From contig NZ_RARC01000019.1 of the NCBI RefSeq assembly GCF_003719305.1, positions 57,882 through 121,881 of the forward strand: DNA of 64,000 bases, given 5' to 3'. Source of the DNA: Mycolicibacterium stellerae (GTDB taxonomy: Bacteria > Actinomycetota > Actinomycetes > Mycobacteriales > Mycobacteriaceae). The position numbers were made by a program, and so were the translations under genes. The first letter of the stretch is position 1, and every line of letters starts with the position of its first letter. Of this stretch, positions 23,815 to 32,395 are shown in pieces. The notes below the pieces were generated by a model that ran no database searches, had not been told where the DNA came from, and was given only the letters and a program-made list of their open reading frames with translations.

Positions 23815-24233
23815 TCGCCCAGGCTGTTGCGTCGGTAGTCCGACAACGTGTAGGCAAGGCCGAGTCTGCGTCTGCGCTCTGCTTCTTTGATTGTGCGTTC
23901 ACGCTCGTCTGCCGGTGCGTGCACCAACTCGCGGTACAACTCGTTGTCGACGGCGTACACGCCATCCACTGGGTCACGCAGATGCCGCCGGTAAACGCTG
24001 TCCGCGTAGGCGAGTGGATCCTCACCGGCAGTCTGGCGACGGATGAATTCCTCGCCAAGCCGTTGGAGTGCTTCGTGGCCGCTGCAGCCTGTCACCGACC
24101 AATCGGCACCGGGATACGACGCCGTCCAGGTGTCACCGTCGGCTACCAGCTGCGGCTCCATATGGAAGGCGTACTGACGAAGTTCGTCGTCGATCGCACC
24201 ATCGTCGGCTGTCCTGCTCACTTTTTCCTCCAA
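23811..24233 (-). CDS. Hypothetical protein, acidic/helical
   Basis: 140 aa, no recognised domain. The N-terminal part (YAFHMEPQLVADGDTWTASY followed by PGADWSVTGCSGHEALQRLG) looks like a small alpha/beta HicB-like or DUF1902-type fold; the C-terminal third is strongly helical and charged (ADERERTIKEAERRRRLGLA). It lies 16 nt downstream of the DUF4226-like gene on the same strand and may be its partner. No secretion signal. Start ATG 24233 is the first in frame after the upstream gene. Confidence 0.65.
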   Translation of the reverse strand: MEEKVSRTADDGAIDDELRQYAFHMEPQLVADGDTWTASYPGADWSVTGCSGHEALQRLGEEFIRRQTAGEDPLAYADSVYRRHLRDPVDGVYAVDNELYRELVHAPADERERTIKEAERRRRLGLAYTLSDYRRNSLGD

Positions 24234-24249
24234 GTAGCCAGGGTGCGCT

Positions 24250-24903
24250 TCACGGCAGTGATCCGCCAGTGTCGTCCCTTGGGCTCCAATACGTTCCGAC
24301 TCTTAGATCCGGATACAACACCGAGCACCGGTAATGCCCGAATGTTCCCTTCGGTCTCAGACACCACACGATTGGCCCTGTGGGGAATTGTGGGTCGAGT
24401 CGAAGCGGAGCAAGCGGCGGGTCATATTGAAGAGCGCTGATGTGGCTTGCGAGTTCGGCACCCTGCTGCCGTATCGAATCGACGACCCCGGCGGTGTGAT
24501 CGAGTTGAGTGCGCAACGCGTTGAGGATGACCCGTTGCGCTGCAGGCGTCGTCGCGGCGGCACCGGCTCGCGAGGTTGCGCGTGATTGCCTGGCGATCGC
24601 GTCAAGACGTTCTCTGCCGCCTCGTGCAATCGATGAGGCCACCGCAATATCGGCCTTTAAGGCGGCTTCGGTTTGACCGGCCGCGCGCAATCTCACGGCG
24701 CTCTTGGCGACGAAGCGCTTGTGTTGGGCGACAAGAAACCCAGACATCTCACGCGTTGTCTGAGCAGTGGCCGTCGCTGAGTAAGCCGCGTTCTCGACGT
24801 CACCCAGCGCCGCAGTTCTCAGCGGCGCTGAATCACCGGCGACCAAAGACCGCGCGCGCTGAACAGCTGCCTCTACCCAGGCACACTCCCATACGACCGA
24901 CAC
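24250..24903 (-). CDS. DUF4226-like mycobacterial protein
   Basis: 217 aa. The first 150 residues are helical and Ala-rich with repeated heptad-like spacing, as in ESX/PE-associated or DUF4226 proteins. The C-terminal block (PTGPIVWCLRPKGTFGHYRC, VLYPDLRVGTYWSPRDDTGG) is strongly patterned and, from memory, resembles mycobacterial DUF4226-type proteins; I hold that assignment loosely. No signal peptide. Probably co-transcribed with the downstream 140-aa gene. Start GTG 24903. Confidence 0.6.
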   Translation of the reverse strand: MSVVWECAWVEAAVQRARSLVAGDSAPLRTAALGDVENAAYSATATAQTTREMSGFLVAQHKRFVAKSAVRLRAAGQTEAALKADIAVASSIARGGRERLDAIARQSRATSRAGAAATTPAAQRVILNALRTQLDHTAGVVDSIRQQGAELASHISALQYDPPLAPLRLDPQFPTGPIVWCLRPKGTFGHYRCSVLYPDLRVGTYWSPRDDTGGSLP

Positions 24904-24977
24904 AACCCCATTATCGTTCCGCCGATCAACAGTTCCTGCACCAATTCGGCGCCCGCCGGGGGAGTAGCGTCACGCGG

Positions 24978-25301
24978 GTGACGGTCTATGCCCTCAACCT
25001 GTTCGACATCGCCGACCGTGACGAGTACCTGGCGTACTCCAAGCGTTCACCGCAAGAAGTGGCCAGGCACGGCGGTCGCGTCGTCGCACTCGGACAGTTC
25101 CGTGAATCGGTCACCGGCGATATCGAGCCACGCAAGGTGCTGATACTCGTCGAGTGGGAGTCCAAAGACGCCTTCGACGGCTACTGCAATGATCCCGAAC
25201 TGGCCGATCTGCACGCCCACCGGGAGAACGGTTCGTCGTCCTACATCTGGCACCTGTTCGACCGCCTCGACGACCTTCGCCCTCTGCTAAAGCCATCCTG
25301 A
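24978..25301 (+). CDS. DUF1330-family protein
   Basis: About 107 aa from GTG 24978 (VTVYALNLFDIADRDEYLAY). The dimeric ferredoxin-like DUF1330 fold is indicated by GGRVVALGQFRESVTGD, RKVLILVEWESKDAFDGYCN and PELADLHAHRENGSSSYIWH. These are small stand-alone proteins of unknown function. The frame remains open far upstream but only the last 107 codons match a family. Followed after 76 nt by the ABC-F gene. Confidence 0.8.
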   Translation: MTVYALNLFDIADRDEYLAYSKRSPQEVARHGGRVVALGQFRESVTGDIEPRKVLILVEWESKDAFDGYCNDPELADLHAHRENGSSSYIWHLFDRLDDLRPLLKPS

Positions 25302-25377
25302 ACGCTATCGGCTGCTCGGCGGCGTCGGCGATGAAACTCGAGTGCGCCGCGACCCGCCGGCGGGCAGAATCTCGTCC

Positions 25378-27063
25378 ATGGGTCACCTGGACGTGTCTCG
25401 GGTGTCGTATGCGCTGCCCGACGGGACACCGCTGCTCGACGACGTGTCCTTCCGGGTACCCGCAGGCGGCGTCGTCGCGTTGGTCGGAGCGAACGGCGCG
25501 GGTAAGTCCACACTGCTTCGGCTGATCGCCGGCGAAATCCCGTTGCCGACGGGCACCGTAACGACAAGCGGCACGATCGGTGTCATGCCGCAGTTCATCG
25601 GCAGCGTGCGCGATCAATCCGTTGTCCGAGACCTACTGCTCGCGGCGGCGCCGCAACGCCTGCGCGACGCCGCTGCCGCCGTCGACGCCGCAGAACTGGC
25701 GCTGATGGAGGCAGACGACGAGCCGCTCCAGATGAGGTATGCCCAGGCCTTGGCTGACTGGGCAGATGCAGGCGGGTACGACCTCGAGGTGCTGTGGGAC
25801 ACCGTGACCGTGGCGGCTCTGCATGACTCCTACGACCGGGTGAAGTGGCGCGACGTCTCGTCGCTGTCCGGCGGGGAACAGAAACGCCTTGTGCTGGAAG
25901 CACTTCTGCGGGGCCCGGACAACGTGCTGCTGCTTGACGAGCCGGACAACTATCTCGACGTACCGGGAAAGACTTGGCTGGAAGACGCTTTGCGTGAGTC
26001 GCTCAAGACGGTGTTGTTCATCTCCCACGACCGCGAGTTGCTTGCGCGGGCCGCGACCGCCGTGGTCACGGTCGAGCTTGGCGCCGCAGGCAATACGGCC
26101 TGGACGCACCCGGGCGGGTTCGACACGTACCACGAGGCCCGGGCCGCGCGGTTCGAACGGCTCGACGAGCTTCGGCGGCGCTGGGACGAGGAACACGCGA
26201 AGCTCAAGGCGCTGGTCCTGATGTACAAGACGAAGGCTGCTTACAACGACGGGCTCGCGAGTCGATACCAGGCGGCGCAGACGCGTCTGAGGAAGTTCGA
26301 GGAAGCCGGACCTCCCCAAGCCACCGCGCGCAAGCAACGCGTGACCATGCGCTTGACGGGTGGCCGTACCGGAAAACGTGCGCTTGTCTGTCAAGATTTG
26401 GAGCTCACCGGGCTGATGCGTCGGTTCGATGCGGAGATCTGGTTTGGTGAGCGGGTCGCGGTTCTTGGCGCGAACGGCAGTGGGAAGTCACATTTCTTGA
26501 GGTTGTTGGCGGCGGGCGGCACCGATCCGGAACGCGACCACCGACCGGTCGGCGATGTCGCCCCCGGCTCGGTCAGTCATGCCGGCACGGCCAAACTCGG
26601 CGCTCGGGTACGTCCGGGCTGGTTCGCTCAAACACACCAGAACCCGTCGCTACTCGGACGTACCCTGCTGGAGGTCCTGCATCGCGGCGACGAACACCGC
26701 GACGGCCTGCCACGCGAAGCGGCCAGCCGCGTGCTCGACAGGTATGAGCTCGCCGGGGCGGCTGAGCAGACATTCGAAACCCTGTCGGGCGGACAGCAGG
26801 CACGGGTGCAGATCCTGCTGCTCGAATTGTCCGGCGCCACCATGCTTCTCCTCGATGAGCCGACCGATAACCTCGACCTCGCGAGTGCGGAGGCACTTGA
26901 GGCGGGCCTGGAGGCATACGAGGGAACGGTCATCGCCGTGACGCATGACCGCTGGTTCGCGCGCAAGTTCGACCGCTACCTTGTGTTCGCCGCCGACGGC
27001 AGTGTCCGCGAGAGCGACCAGCCGGTGTGGGACGAGCGGCGACCCGTTCGTACGACTGGATGA
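25378..27063 (+). CDS. ABC-F family ATPase
   Basis: 561 aa soluble protein with two ABC domains and no membrane segments. Domain 1: Walker A GANGAGKST, signature LSGGEQKR, Walker B VLLLDEPDNYLD. A charged inter-domain linker (ERLDELRRRWDEEHAKLKAL) as in ABC-F factors. Domain 2: GANGSGKS, LSGGQQAR, MLLLDEPTDNLD. ABC-F proteins bind the ribosomal E site to modulate translation or protect against antibiotics; I cannot decide between housekeeping EttA/Uup-like and resistance types. Start MGHLDVSRVSYALPDG at 25378 matches the family; an upstream in-frame start at 25342 does not. Confidence 0.93.
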   Translation: MGHLDVSRVSYALPDGTPLLDDVSFRVPAGGVVALVGANGAGKSTLLRLIAGEIPLPTGTVTTSGTIGVMPQFIGSVRDQSVVRDLLLAAAPQRLRDAAAAVDAAELALMEADDEPLQMRYAQALADWADAGGYDLEVLWDTVTVAALHDSYDRVKWRDVSSLSGGEQKRLVLEALLRGPDNVLLLDEPDNYLDVPGKTWLEDALRESLKTVLFISHDRELLARAATAVVTVELGAAGNTAWTHPGGFDTYHEARAARFERLDELRRRWDEEHAKLKALVLMYKTKAAYNDGLASRYQAAQTRLRKFEEAGPPQATARKQRVTMRLTGGRTGKRALVCQDLELTGLMRRFDAEIWFGERVAVLGANGSGKSHFLRLLAAGGTDPERDHRPVGDVAPGSVSHAGTAKLGARVRPGWFAQTHQNPSLLGRTLLEVLHRGDEHRDGLPREAASRVLDRYELAGAAEQTFETLSGGQQARVQILLLELSGATMLLLDEPTDNLDLASAEALEAGLEAYEGTVIAVTHDRWFARKFDRYLVFAADGSVRESDQPVWDERRPVRTTG

Positions 27064-27068
27064 CCGGA

Positions 27069-27082
27069 TGCCCGGCCGGGCA
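27069..27082. terminator. Palindrome between convergent genes
   Basis: TGCCCGGCCGGGCA fills almost exactly the 21-nt gap between the ABC-F stop and the FKBP stop. It can form a short GC stem (5 bp, 4-nt loop) on either strand; there is no U-tract, as is common for mycobacterial terminators. Weak evidence. Confidence 0.35.
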
Positions 27083-27084
27083 GC

Positions 27085-27744
27085 TCAGCTCGAGGCGTCG
27101 AGGATCTTGAGCGCGAAGACGAGCGTGTCACCCTGCTGAATCCCGGCGGCGGGCTGACCGTCGGGGTAGCCGTCGGCAGAGGTCATTGCGACAGCAACCG
27201 TTGACCCGACCTTCTGGCCCGCGATGGCTTTCTGGAAGCCAGGCACGACGCCGGTGAGCGGGAAATCAGCAGGCGCGCCCCGTTCGTAGGCGCTGTCGAA
27301 CACCGTCCCGTCACGTCCGTTGACACCCATGTAGCAGACCGAAACCGTGGCCGTGTCGGCGACGACAGGCCCTTCACCGGCCTTCAGTGTCTGCACCTGG
27401 GTCTCGGTCACGCTGAACGGCGCTTGCACGTCGACGCGCGGCGCCGTCGTATCGGTGGATCCGGTGACCGCGACGCTGCCGGTGGCCCCGGGAAGAGTCC
27501 ATTCCGGTGTGCCGCCATTCGCAGGCGCTGCCGTTGGGCACGTGCTGGCAGCGATCGGCGCCTCGGGGACGGCGGAGGATGCCAGCGGCTGGGTGACCGG
27601 GGACGTGCTCGCTTCTAAGGCCGACGACGTGGTTGCCGACGAAGTGTCCGCATCGGAGCCGCAAGCGGCAAGCATGATGACGAGCGAGGCGGCAGACGCC
27701 ACAAGCGCGATAGGAGACGTGCGGGAGACATTCACCGTCGCCAC
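27085..27744 (-). CDS. FKBP-type peptidyl-prolyl isomerase lipoprotein
   Basis: 219 aa. Lipoprotein signal with lipobox LAACG near residue 28, then a Ser/Thr/Ala-rich linker of about 40 residues. The C-terminal half is FKBP-like: VVADTATVSVCYMGVNGRDG, TVFDSAYERGAPADFPL, VVPGFQKAIAGQKVGSTVAV and GIQQGDTLVFALKILD. The Tyr/Phe/Asp pocket residues (FDSAYE; GVVPGF) are kept, so activity is plausible. It would act at the outer face of the membrane in folding exported proteins. Divergent from the hydrolase gene 51 nt away. Confidence 0.9.
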   Translation of the reverse strand: MATVNVSRTSPIALVASAASLVIMLAACGSDADTSSATTSSALEASTSPVTQPLASSAVPEAPIAASTCPTAAPANGGTPEWTLPGATGSVAVTGSTDTTAPRVDVQAPFSVTETQVQTLKAGEGPVVADTATVSVCYMGVNGRDGTVFDSAYERGAPADFPLTGVVPGFQKAIAGQKVGSTVAVAMTSADGYPDGQPAAGIQQGDTLVFALKILDASS

Positions 27745-27795
27745 GCTACAGCCGCGGTCGCGATGAGCTTTTTCTGCCCTTGAGGTCTATCCGAT

Positions 27796-28635
27796 ATGGG
27801 AACGATGCCGTCGCGGGGTCACCTGCCGATAAATGGGCTGCAGTTGTATTACGAGGTGTACGGCGCGCTCGGCGCGTCCAAGCCGCCGTTGCTGCTGATT
27901 CCCGGCGCGTTCATGGCCACCGGTTCGATGAAAGTGTGGGTGGAGGCCTTCGCGCGCGTGCGCGCCGTGATCGTGTTCGATCAACAGGGTCATGGCCGCA
28001 CCCCGGACACCGCCCGCGAGATGTCGTACGAACAGTTCGCCGACGACGCCGCGGCCTTGCTGCGGGCTCTGGAGGTGGAGCCCGCGGATGTGATGGGCTA
28101 CTCGCAGGGTGGTGGGGTCGCGCTGCAGCTCGCGATCCGTCACCCGTCGCTGGTGAGCAAGTTGGTCTCGATGTCGGCCACGTTCCGCAAGGATGGCTGG
28201 TACTCGACGGTGTCCGCAGCCATCGAGGGACTTGGTGCCGACGCGTTCGCAGGCACACCCGTCGAGAAGGCGTTCAAGGAGCACACGCCGGACCCGGAAG
28301 CGTATGACGCCTACCTACAGAAGATGAAGCGCCTGAACATCGACGACCAGAACATCACCGATGACGAGATGCGGTCGATCTCCGCGAAGACGATGGTCAT
28401 CATCGGCGACGCGGACGGCGTGAAACCCGAGCACGCGATGGCGATGTTCAAGCTGCGCGGGGGAGGGGATGAGCAGGCGGCGGCAACTGGTGTGCTGCAG
28501 GAAGTTCCGGCCGCACGCCTGGTGGTTCTGCCGGCGATGTCACACATCGGGATCTCGGGGGAGTCGACAGTGCTCGTACCGATGGTGAACGCATTTCTCG
28601 ACGATGTGGCGCCGACGACGCCGGAGCTTTTCTAG
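27796..28635 (+). CDS. Alpha/beta hydrolase
   Basis: 279 aa. Alpha/beta-hydrolase fold: LLLIPGAFMATGSMKVWVEA (oxyanion-hole region), VIVFDQQGHGRTPD, nucleophile elbow MGYSQGGGVALQLA with Ser, late Asp in MVIIGDADGVKPEH and His in LPAMSHIGISGE. No signal peptide. Substrate unknown; similar enzymes are esterases or epoxide-hydrolase-like. GNAT gene converges on its 3' end 14 nt away. Confidence 0.92.
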   Translation: MGTMPSRGHLPINGLQLYYEVYGALGASKPPLLLIPGAFMATGSMKVWVEAFARVRAVIVFDQQGHGRTPDTAREMSYEQFADDAAALLRALEVEPADVMGYSQGGGVALQLAIRHPSLVSKLVSMSATFRKDGWYSTVSAAIEGLGADAFAGTPVEKAFKEHTPDPEAYDAYLQKMKRLNIDDQNITDDEMRSISAKTMVIIGDADGVKPEHAMAMFKLRGGGDEQAAATGVLQEVPAARLVVLPAMSHIGISGESTVLVPMVNAFLDDVAPTTPELF

Positions 28636-28649
28636 ATCGTGGGACGCGG

Positions 28650-29159
28650 TCAACTCGCTCCGACGTCGAACGCCGGGGCGAACTTCACGTTCCCCGCCTT
28701 CACGTCGACGGTGCCGAGCGCCAGAGCGAGCAGGTTCTGAGCCGGCACATTGGGCATGGTCAAACCTGGATAACTGCGGAAACCGAAACGTTGGTAATAG
28801 GCAGGGTCGCCCACCAGAACACAACCGTGTGCACCCAGCTCCGCCAACCGTTGCAGCCCAGCGCGAACCAACGACGAGCCGACTCCGCGGCGCTGACGAT
28901 CCGGGCGGACAGCCAGCGGCCCACCGCCGTACCAGCGCGGGTCGTCATCGTGATCGATGGACACGGGGGAGAAGGCGATATGGCCGATGACCTCCCCCTC
29001 CTCGACCGCCACCAGCGATACGGCGAGATCGCCTGCCGCGCGGAGCGAATCGATGACGGCTACTTCCGTCTGGCGACTCTGGGGTACCTGTGCGAATGCA
29101 GCCGAAGTGATGGCGCGGATAGCATCCAGGTCTGTCGGTTGCTCATCGCGAATGATCAT
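28650..29159 (-). CDS. GNAT-family N-acetyltransferase
   Basis: 169 aa from ATG 29159 (MIIRDEQPTDLDAIRAITSA). GNAT motifs: VEEGEVIGHIAFSPVSID, the acetyl-CoA loop LAVRPDRQRRGVGSSLVRAG (R-x-x-G-x-G/S), and GDPAYYQRFGFRSYPG, the YhbS-like 'yyxrfGF' strand. YhbS-type enzymes acetylate small molecules or proteins; target unknown. The frame is open upstream, but the alternative start would add an unsupported segment. Confidence 0.9.
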   Translation of the reverse strand: MIIRDEQPTDLDAIRAITSAAFAQVPQSRQTEVAVIDSLRAAGDLAVSLVAVEEGEVIGHIAFSPVSIDHDDDPRWYGGGPLAVRPDRQRRGVGSSLVRAGLQRLAELGAHGCVLVGDPAYYQRFGFRSYPGLTMPNVPAQNLLALALGTVDVKAGNVKFAPAFDVGAS

Positions 29160-29323
29160 CAGCGCACCCGCAATAGACTGTGAGAGACGCCATTCGAGCA
29201 GTATGGGGTAGGCGTCACCTTCGAAGATGAAAACCCGCGAGATCAGTCCGTCGGCCATCGAACGGCGGCAATGACTTCCAAACTCGGTGGCCTACGGCGC
29301 CGGGATGCGCGGAGCCTAATCTG

Positions 29324-29440
29324 GTCACCTTGGACCTTCCGGCATCCAACGTCATCACGCGCCAGACCCTGGGATGGGAACCCGTTCAACCGGAGCTCCT
29401 CGCCGATATGGACAACGGCCATTACTTTCCTGCGACCTGA
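29324..29440 (+). pseudogene. C-terminal remnant of an NAD-dependent epimerase/SDR
   Basis: A 38-codon tail without a start: LDLPASNVITRQTLGWEPVQ, then PELLADMDNGHYFPAT and a stop. The 'PASxxxTRxxLGWxPxxPxLxxDxxxGHYF' pattern is the extreme C-terminus of actinobacterial extended SDR/epimerase proteins. The rest of the gene is absent upstream, where the GNAT gene and its leader lie. Further downstream to 29568 another short open stretch (LLEKVKFPLITKDQLTDTLG) may be a second remnant. Apart from these tails, 29160-29659 shows no gene. Confidence 0.6.
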
Positions 29441-29659
29441 CGGCCCGGGCGCGCCGAGCAAATCTCGCACCCACACCGAGGCTGCTCGAGAAAGTGAAGT
29501 TCCCACTGATCACGAAGGATCAGCTGACCGATACGCTCGGTCGACTTGCTGCCGCGACCTCGGGCTGACTCCGCTCGCGCGCGCACTCGACGGTGGGAGG
29601 GTTTCCCACCGGTATTGGTAACCCGCCCGCGGCCGGACTAGCAGGGCAGGGTTATCTAC

Positions 29660-30340
29660 TCAGAAGAACGTCGAGACGTCGCTCCTGGTCCCGTTGTCGC
29701 ACTCGACGCTCACGGCCCAGTCCCGGAACTCAGGGACGGCGGGGACTATGTCGATTTTGGTGGTCGCGTTAGCGCCGAGTCCGAAGGAGCGGGTGAAACC
29801 GTTGTCTGCCGAGTAGGTGCACTGCGACGCCTTCCCACTGCGATCCGCGACGGTGACGCGTAGACCCCCGAGGATGGGGTTGAAGGTGACGGTCGGCGCC
29901 TGGGCGGCCGCCGCGGCTTCTCCCGTGACGTTGCACTCGAAGGCTTGGTCCGAGCGGAAGGTCGCGCCGGGGATACTTGTGACGTTGCCAGTCGCAATAC
30001 CTTGCGAATCGATGATCCCGACGAGGTCCCAGGACACCTCGGAATCGGTGAAGTTAATCGACAGCGAATTCGGCCCGGTGATATGCGCTGTGACGGCACC
30101 GTCCCAGGTCTTGACGCCGTTGGTCCAGAAACCCGGGCCAACTGAGTCCTTGCCCGAACCTCCGCCCCACCCCATCTGGTCACCGCTGCTGATGACCATG
30201 CGCGTGGTCATCTCGCGGAACCCCCAATCGGCGCAGTCTGCCGCCTGCGCTGGTGCCGTTGACGTGATCAGCCCTGTGCAGGCAGCCGCCATAGCAACCG
30301 CCGCGATCCCTGGTTTCTTGAAGAACCTGACTCCTGACAT
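29660..30340 (-). CDS. Secreted hypothetical protein
   Basis: 226 aa. Signal peptide MSGVRFFKKPG with cleavage after APAQA; mature protein starts ADCADWGFREMTTRMVISSG. Beta-rich sequence (ITGPNSLSINFTDSEVSWDL; VTFNPILGGLRVTVADRSG) with four Cys after the signal, suggesting a disulfide-stabilised beta-sandwich. No family recognised. It lies downstream of the MarR gene on the same strand; the three TGACA half-sites at 30391-30417 are 50-75 nt upstream of its start, so MarR control is plausible. Confidence 0.75.
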   Translation of the reverse strand: MSGVRFFKKPGIAAVAMAAACTGLITSTAPAQAADCADWGFREMTTRMVISSGDQMGWGGGSGKDSVGPGFWTNGVKTWDGAVTAHITGPNSLSINFTDSEVSWDLVGIIDSQGIATGNVTSIPGATFRSDQAFECNVTGEAAAAAQAPTVTFNPILGGLRVTVADRSGKASQCTYSADNGFTRSFGLGANATTKIDIVPAVPEFRDWAVSVECDNGTRSDVSTFF

Positions 30341-30390
30341 GCGTATACCTCCTGTGCGTAGGTGGTCCGCACACTGAGCCTATTCAACAT

Positions 30391-30417
30391 TGACAGGTAA
30401 TTGTCAGCGAATTGACA
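30391..30417. promoter_or_regulatory. Triple alternating half-site TGACA/TGTCA/TGACA
   Basis: TGACA-ggtaat-TGTCA-gcgaat-TGACA: three half-sites in alternating orientation at exact 11-bp period, forming two overlapping 16-bp palindromes. Located in the end of the MarR gene and just upstream of the secreted-protein gene start. A further TTGTCA occurs near the MarR gene start (about 30936). Good candidate MarR operator. Confidence 0.55.
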
Positions 30418-30904
30418 GTTGGGATGAATCTATTCCGATAGCACGGCTAGCTAACTCAGCCTTTGTTGCCCGAGAGTCGCGCCGCTGCCTTCCACCTCTT
30501 GTCGACCAGTTGGCCGCGGGCGGAATGGGGCGCGCCAGTCGGTCTTCGTCCGCCGCAAGGTGGTGCAGAACGCGTTCGTTGAGGGCGGACAGCACGTCGA
30601 GTTCAGCCGGGGTGAAAAGGTCGATGAAGTTTCGGCGGACGTCCTCCACATGCCCGGGTGCCGCTTTCTCGATGGCGGCGCGGCCCGCAGGCAGCAGGCA
30701 GACCAAGGTGCTGCGAGCGTCGTCGGGGTTGCGCTCGCGGATGATCAGCCCATCGTTCTCCATGCGCCGCAGCTGGTGGGAGAGACGGCTCTTTTCCCAG
30801 CCCAGTGCGCTGCACATAGCGTGGGCGGGCATGCGATCCCCGTCGAGAGCAGAGAGCGACGCCAGGACCGTGTAGTCGGCGCCGGACAGGCCCGATAGCT
30901 GCAA
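30404..30904 (-). CDS. MarR-family transcriptional regulator
   Basis: 166 aa as read from TTG 30904. Winged HTH: LSGADYTVLASLSALDGDRM, GWEKSRLSHQLRRMENDGLI, then the wing RNPDDARSTLVCLLPAGRAA. The dimerisation helix 1 is short: upstream codons NDQIEAHLNRR are in frame and family-like but end at a stop with no ATG/GTG/TTG, so either a CTG start is used or the N-terminus is damaged. Ligand unknown. Probably controls itself and the secreted protein gene that follows. Confidence 0.85.
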   Translation of the reverse strand: MQLSGLSGADYTVLASLSALDGDRMPAHAMCSALGWEKSRLSHQLRRMENDGLIIRERNPDDARSTLVCLLPAGRAAIEKAAPGHVEDVRRNFIDLFTPAELDVLSALNERVLHHLAADEDRLARPIPPAANWSTRGGRQRRDSRATKAELASRAIGIDSSQLSIR

Positions 30905-31045
30905 GCGACGGTTCAGGTGGGCCTCGATCTGGTCATTGTCAGAAAGTTATTGCAGGAGAAGACATCTGATCACGCTGGATCCCGCGGTCAGCGTAAACTG
31001 ACGCGCCGTCCGCCTGCCTGATGCGTCAGAGGCTTCTGGCCGTGG

Positions 31046-31855
31046 TCACGCGTTGTCCCGCCATGTGACCACCTGCTTGAGAGTCGTGAGGTCATAGCCG
31101 TCGTCGGAGGTGAGTTCGATCTGGAACAGCGTGACGCCCGCCTCGCGAAAGGCATCGGCGCTATCGGCGTTCTCCCAGAGGGTCGAACGTTCGATGTCAG
31201 CACCGTTGCGGCCGAACGTCGCGGCAAGCTCGTCGACGCGGTCGCTGGACCTGCGAAACGCGTCCAGGTCCTGGAACGCGTGCCAGATGTCGGCGTGCCT
31301 GGCAACAGCGGGCAGCGAGCGTTTGGGCCCCGTGCCGCCGATCAGAATCGGTAGCTTGCGCACGGGTGGCGGGATCAGTGCGGCGAGCCGGTTCTCGATG
31401 CGGATCAGGCTGTCGTCGAACAGATCGAAGCGGGAGCCGAAGGTGCCGAAGTCGTAACCGTAGGTGGTGTAGTCCTTTTCGTACCACCCAGCGCCGAGGC
31501 CGAGGATGAGCCGGCCACCGCTGATGTGGTCGACTGTGCGCGCCATGTCAGCGAGCAGGTCCGCGTTGCGGTAGCCGACACCGGTGACAAGGAGCCCGAT
31601 CTCGGCGTGCGAGGTGATCTCGCCCCACGACGCGAGCGCGGTCCAGCCTTCGAAGTTGGTGACGTCGGGCTGCTCATCTTCCAAGACGGGCTTGCCATCG
31701 ACGATGCCCTTCATCGCCGGGCGGTGGAAGTGGTCGTAGCCGAAGATCACGTCGACTCCGAGGTCATCGGCGGCCAGGACGGCGTCGCGCCACGTGCGGT
31801 AGTCGGGCGTACCGCCGGGTTGGATCTGAACGGCAACGCGGACGGGACGGGTCAT
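31046..31855 (-). CDS. LLM-class F420-dependent oxidoreductase
   Basis: 269 aa from ATG 31855 (MTRPVRVAVQIQPGGTPDYR). Luciferase-like barrel: DVIFGYDHFHRPAMKGI, ITSHAEIGLLVTGVGYRNAD, GGRLILGLGAGWYEKDYTTY and PILIGGTGPKRSLPAVARHA. These match the probable-F420-dependent (TIGR03560-like) group. Hydride transfer with F420H2; substrate unknown. The long in-frame extension to 32131 has no family support and is not used. Confidence 0.88.
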   Translation of the reverse strand: MTRPVRVAVQIQPGGTPDYRTWRDAVLAADDLGVDVIFGYDHFHRPAMKGIVDGKPVLEDEQPDVTNFEGWTALASWGEITSHAEIGLLVTGVGYRNADLLADMARTVDHISGGRLILGLGAGWYEKDYTTYGYDFGTFGSRFDLFDDSLIRIENRLAALIPPPVRKLPILIGGTGPKRSLPAVARHADIWHAFQDLDAFRRSSDRVDELAATFGRNGADIERSTLWENADSADAFREAGVTLFQIELTSDDGYDLTTLKQVVTWRDNA

Positions 31856-32395
31856 GCGAGCTCCTGGGTCGAGGGAAGGGGCGACTCTTGAGCCAAGTTC
31901 ACCGGGTGCGGGTTTATTCCGGGTCGGCGCGTCGATGTCGGTGGCGCGCTCGTCGTCCGACGAGTTTGACCGCGACGATTCATCAGGCGAATGCGGCCAT
32001 ACTCGTGGATAACGGCGCCAGTGATGTCCCATCGGTCGGCCCGTAGCCGTCAAGGGCCATTCCCCAAAGCGGGCCTGTCGTTGTCGAAAAGAGGATGCGT
32101 TCAGCCAGGAACGTGTCGATGCCACCGGCATTGGCGACGGCGCCGAGGCCAGCGCCCTCGGTCGCGAAGACGGCCCAATCGATCCGCAGCGCCGCGCGGG
32201 GTCCGCACCTGGCGGTTTATTCGTTGGCCGCTTGCCGCGTCCGTCAAGTGGCTACCGGACAAGGGGACTCTGACAGTACCCGTACTACGGGGATCTCCTT
32301 GGCGTCTGCAATACCGCCTAACTTGCTATGAGGGGTTCCCGGCTGACAGGGGAGAGAAGCAATGGATCGTGGCCGAGCAACGAGAAAGGCGGCAA
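31856..32395. other. Intergenic stretch with a palindrome at 32279-32291
   Basis: 540 nt between divergent LLM and SDR genes. No convincing gene on either strand. One perfect 13-bp palindrome CCCGTA-C-TACGGG sits about 105 nt before the SDR start, preceded by CTGACA, so it may be the SDR promoter/operator. The open frames here are low-quality extensions of neighbours. Confidence 0.4.

Noticed and set aside
24576..24977. Upstream extension of the DUF1330 frame
   Set aside because: Overlaps the DUF4226-like gene antisense; only the last 107 codons match a domain.
29243..29506. 87-aa minus ORF after the GNAT gene
   Set aside because: Composition is shadow-like; the + strand carries the recognisable epimerase tail instead.
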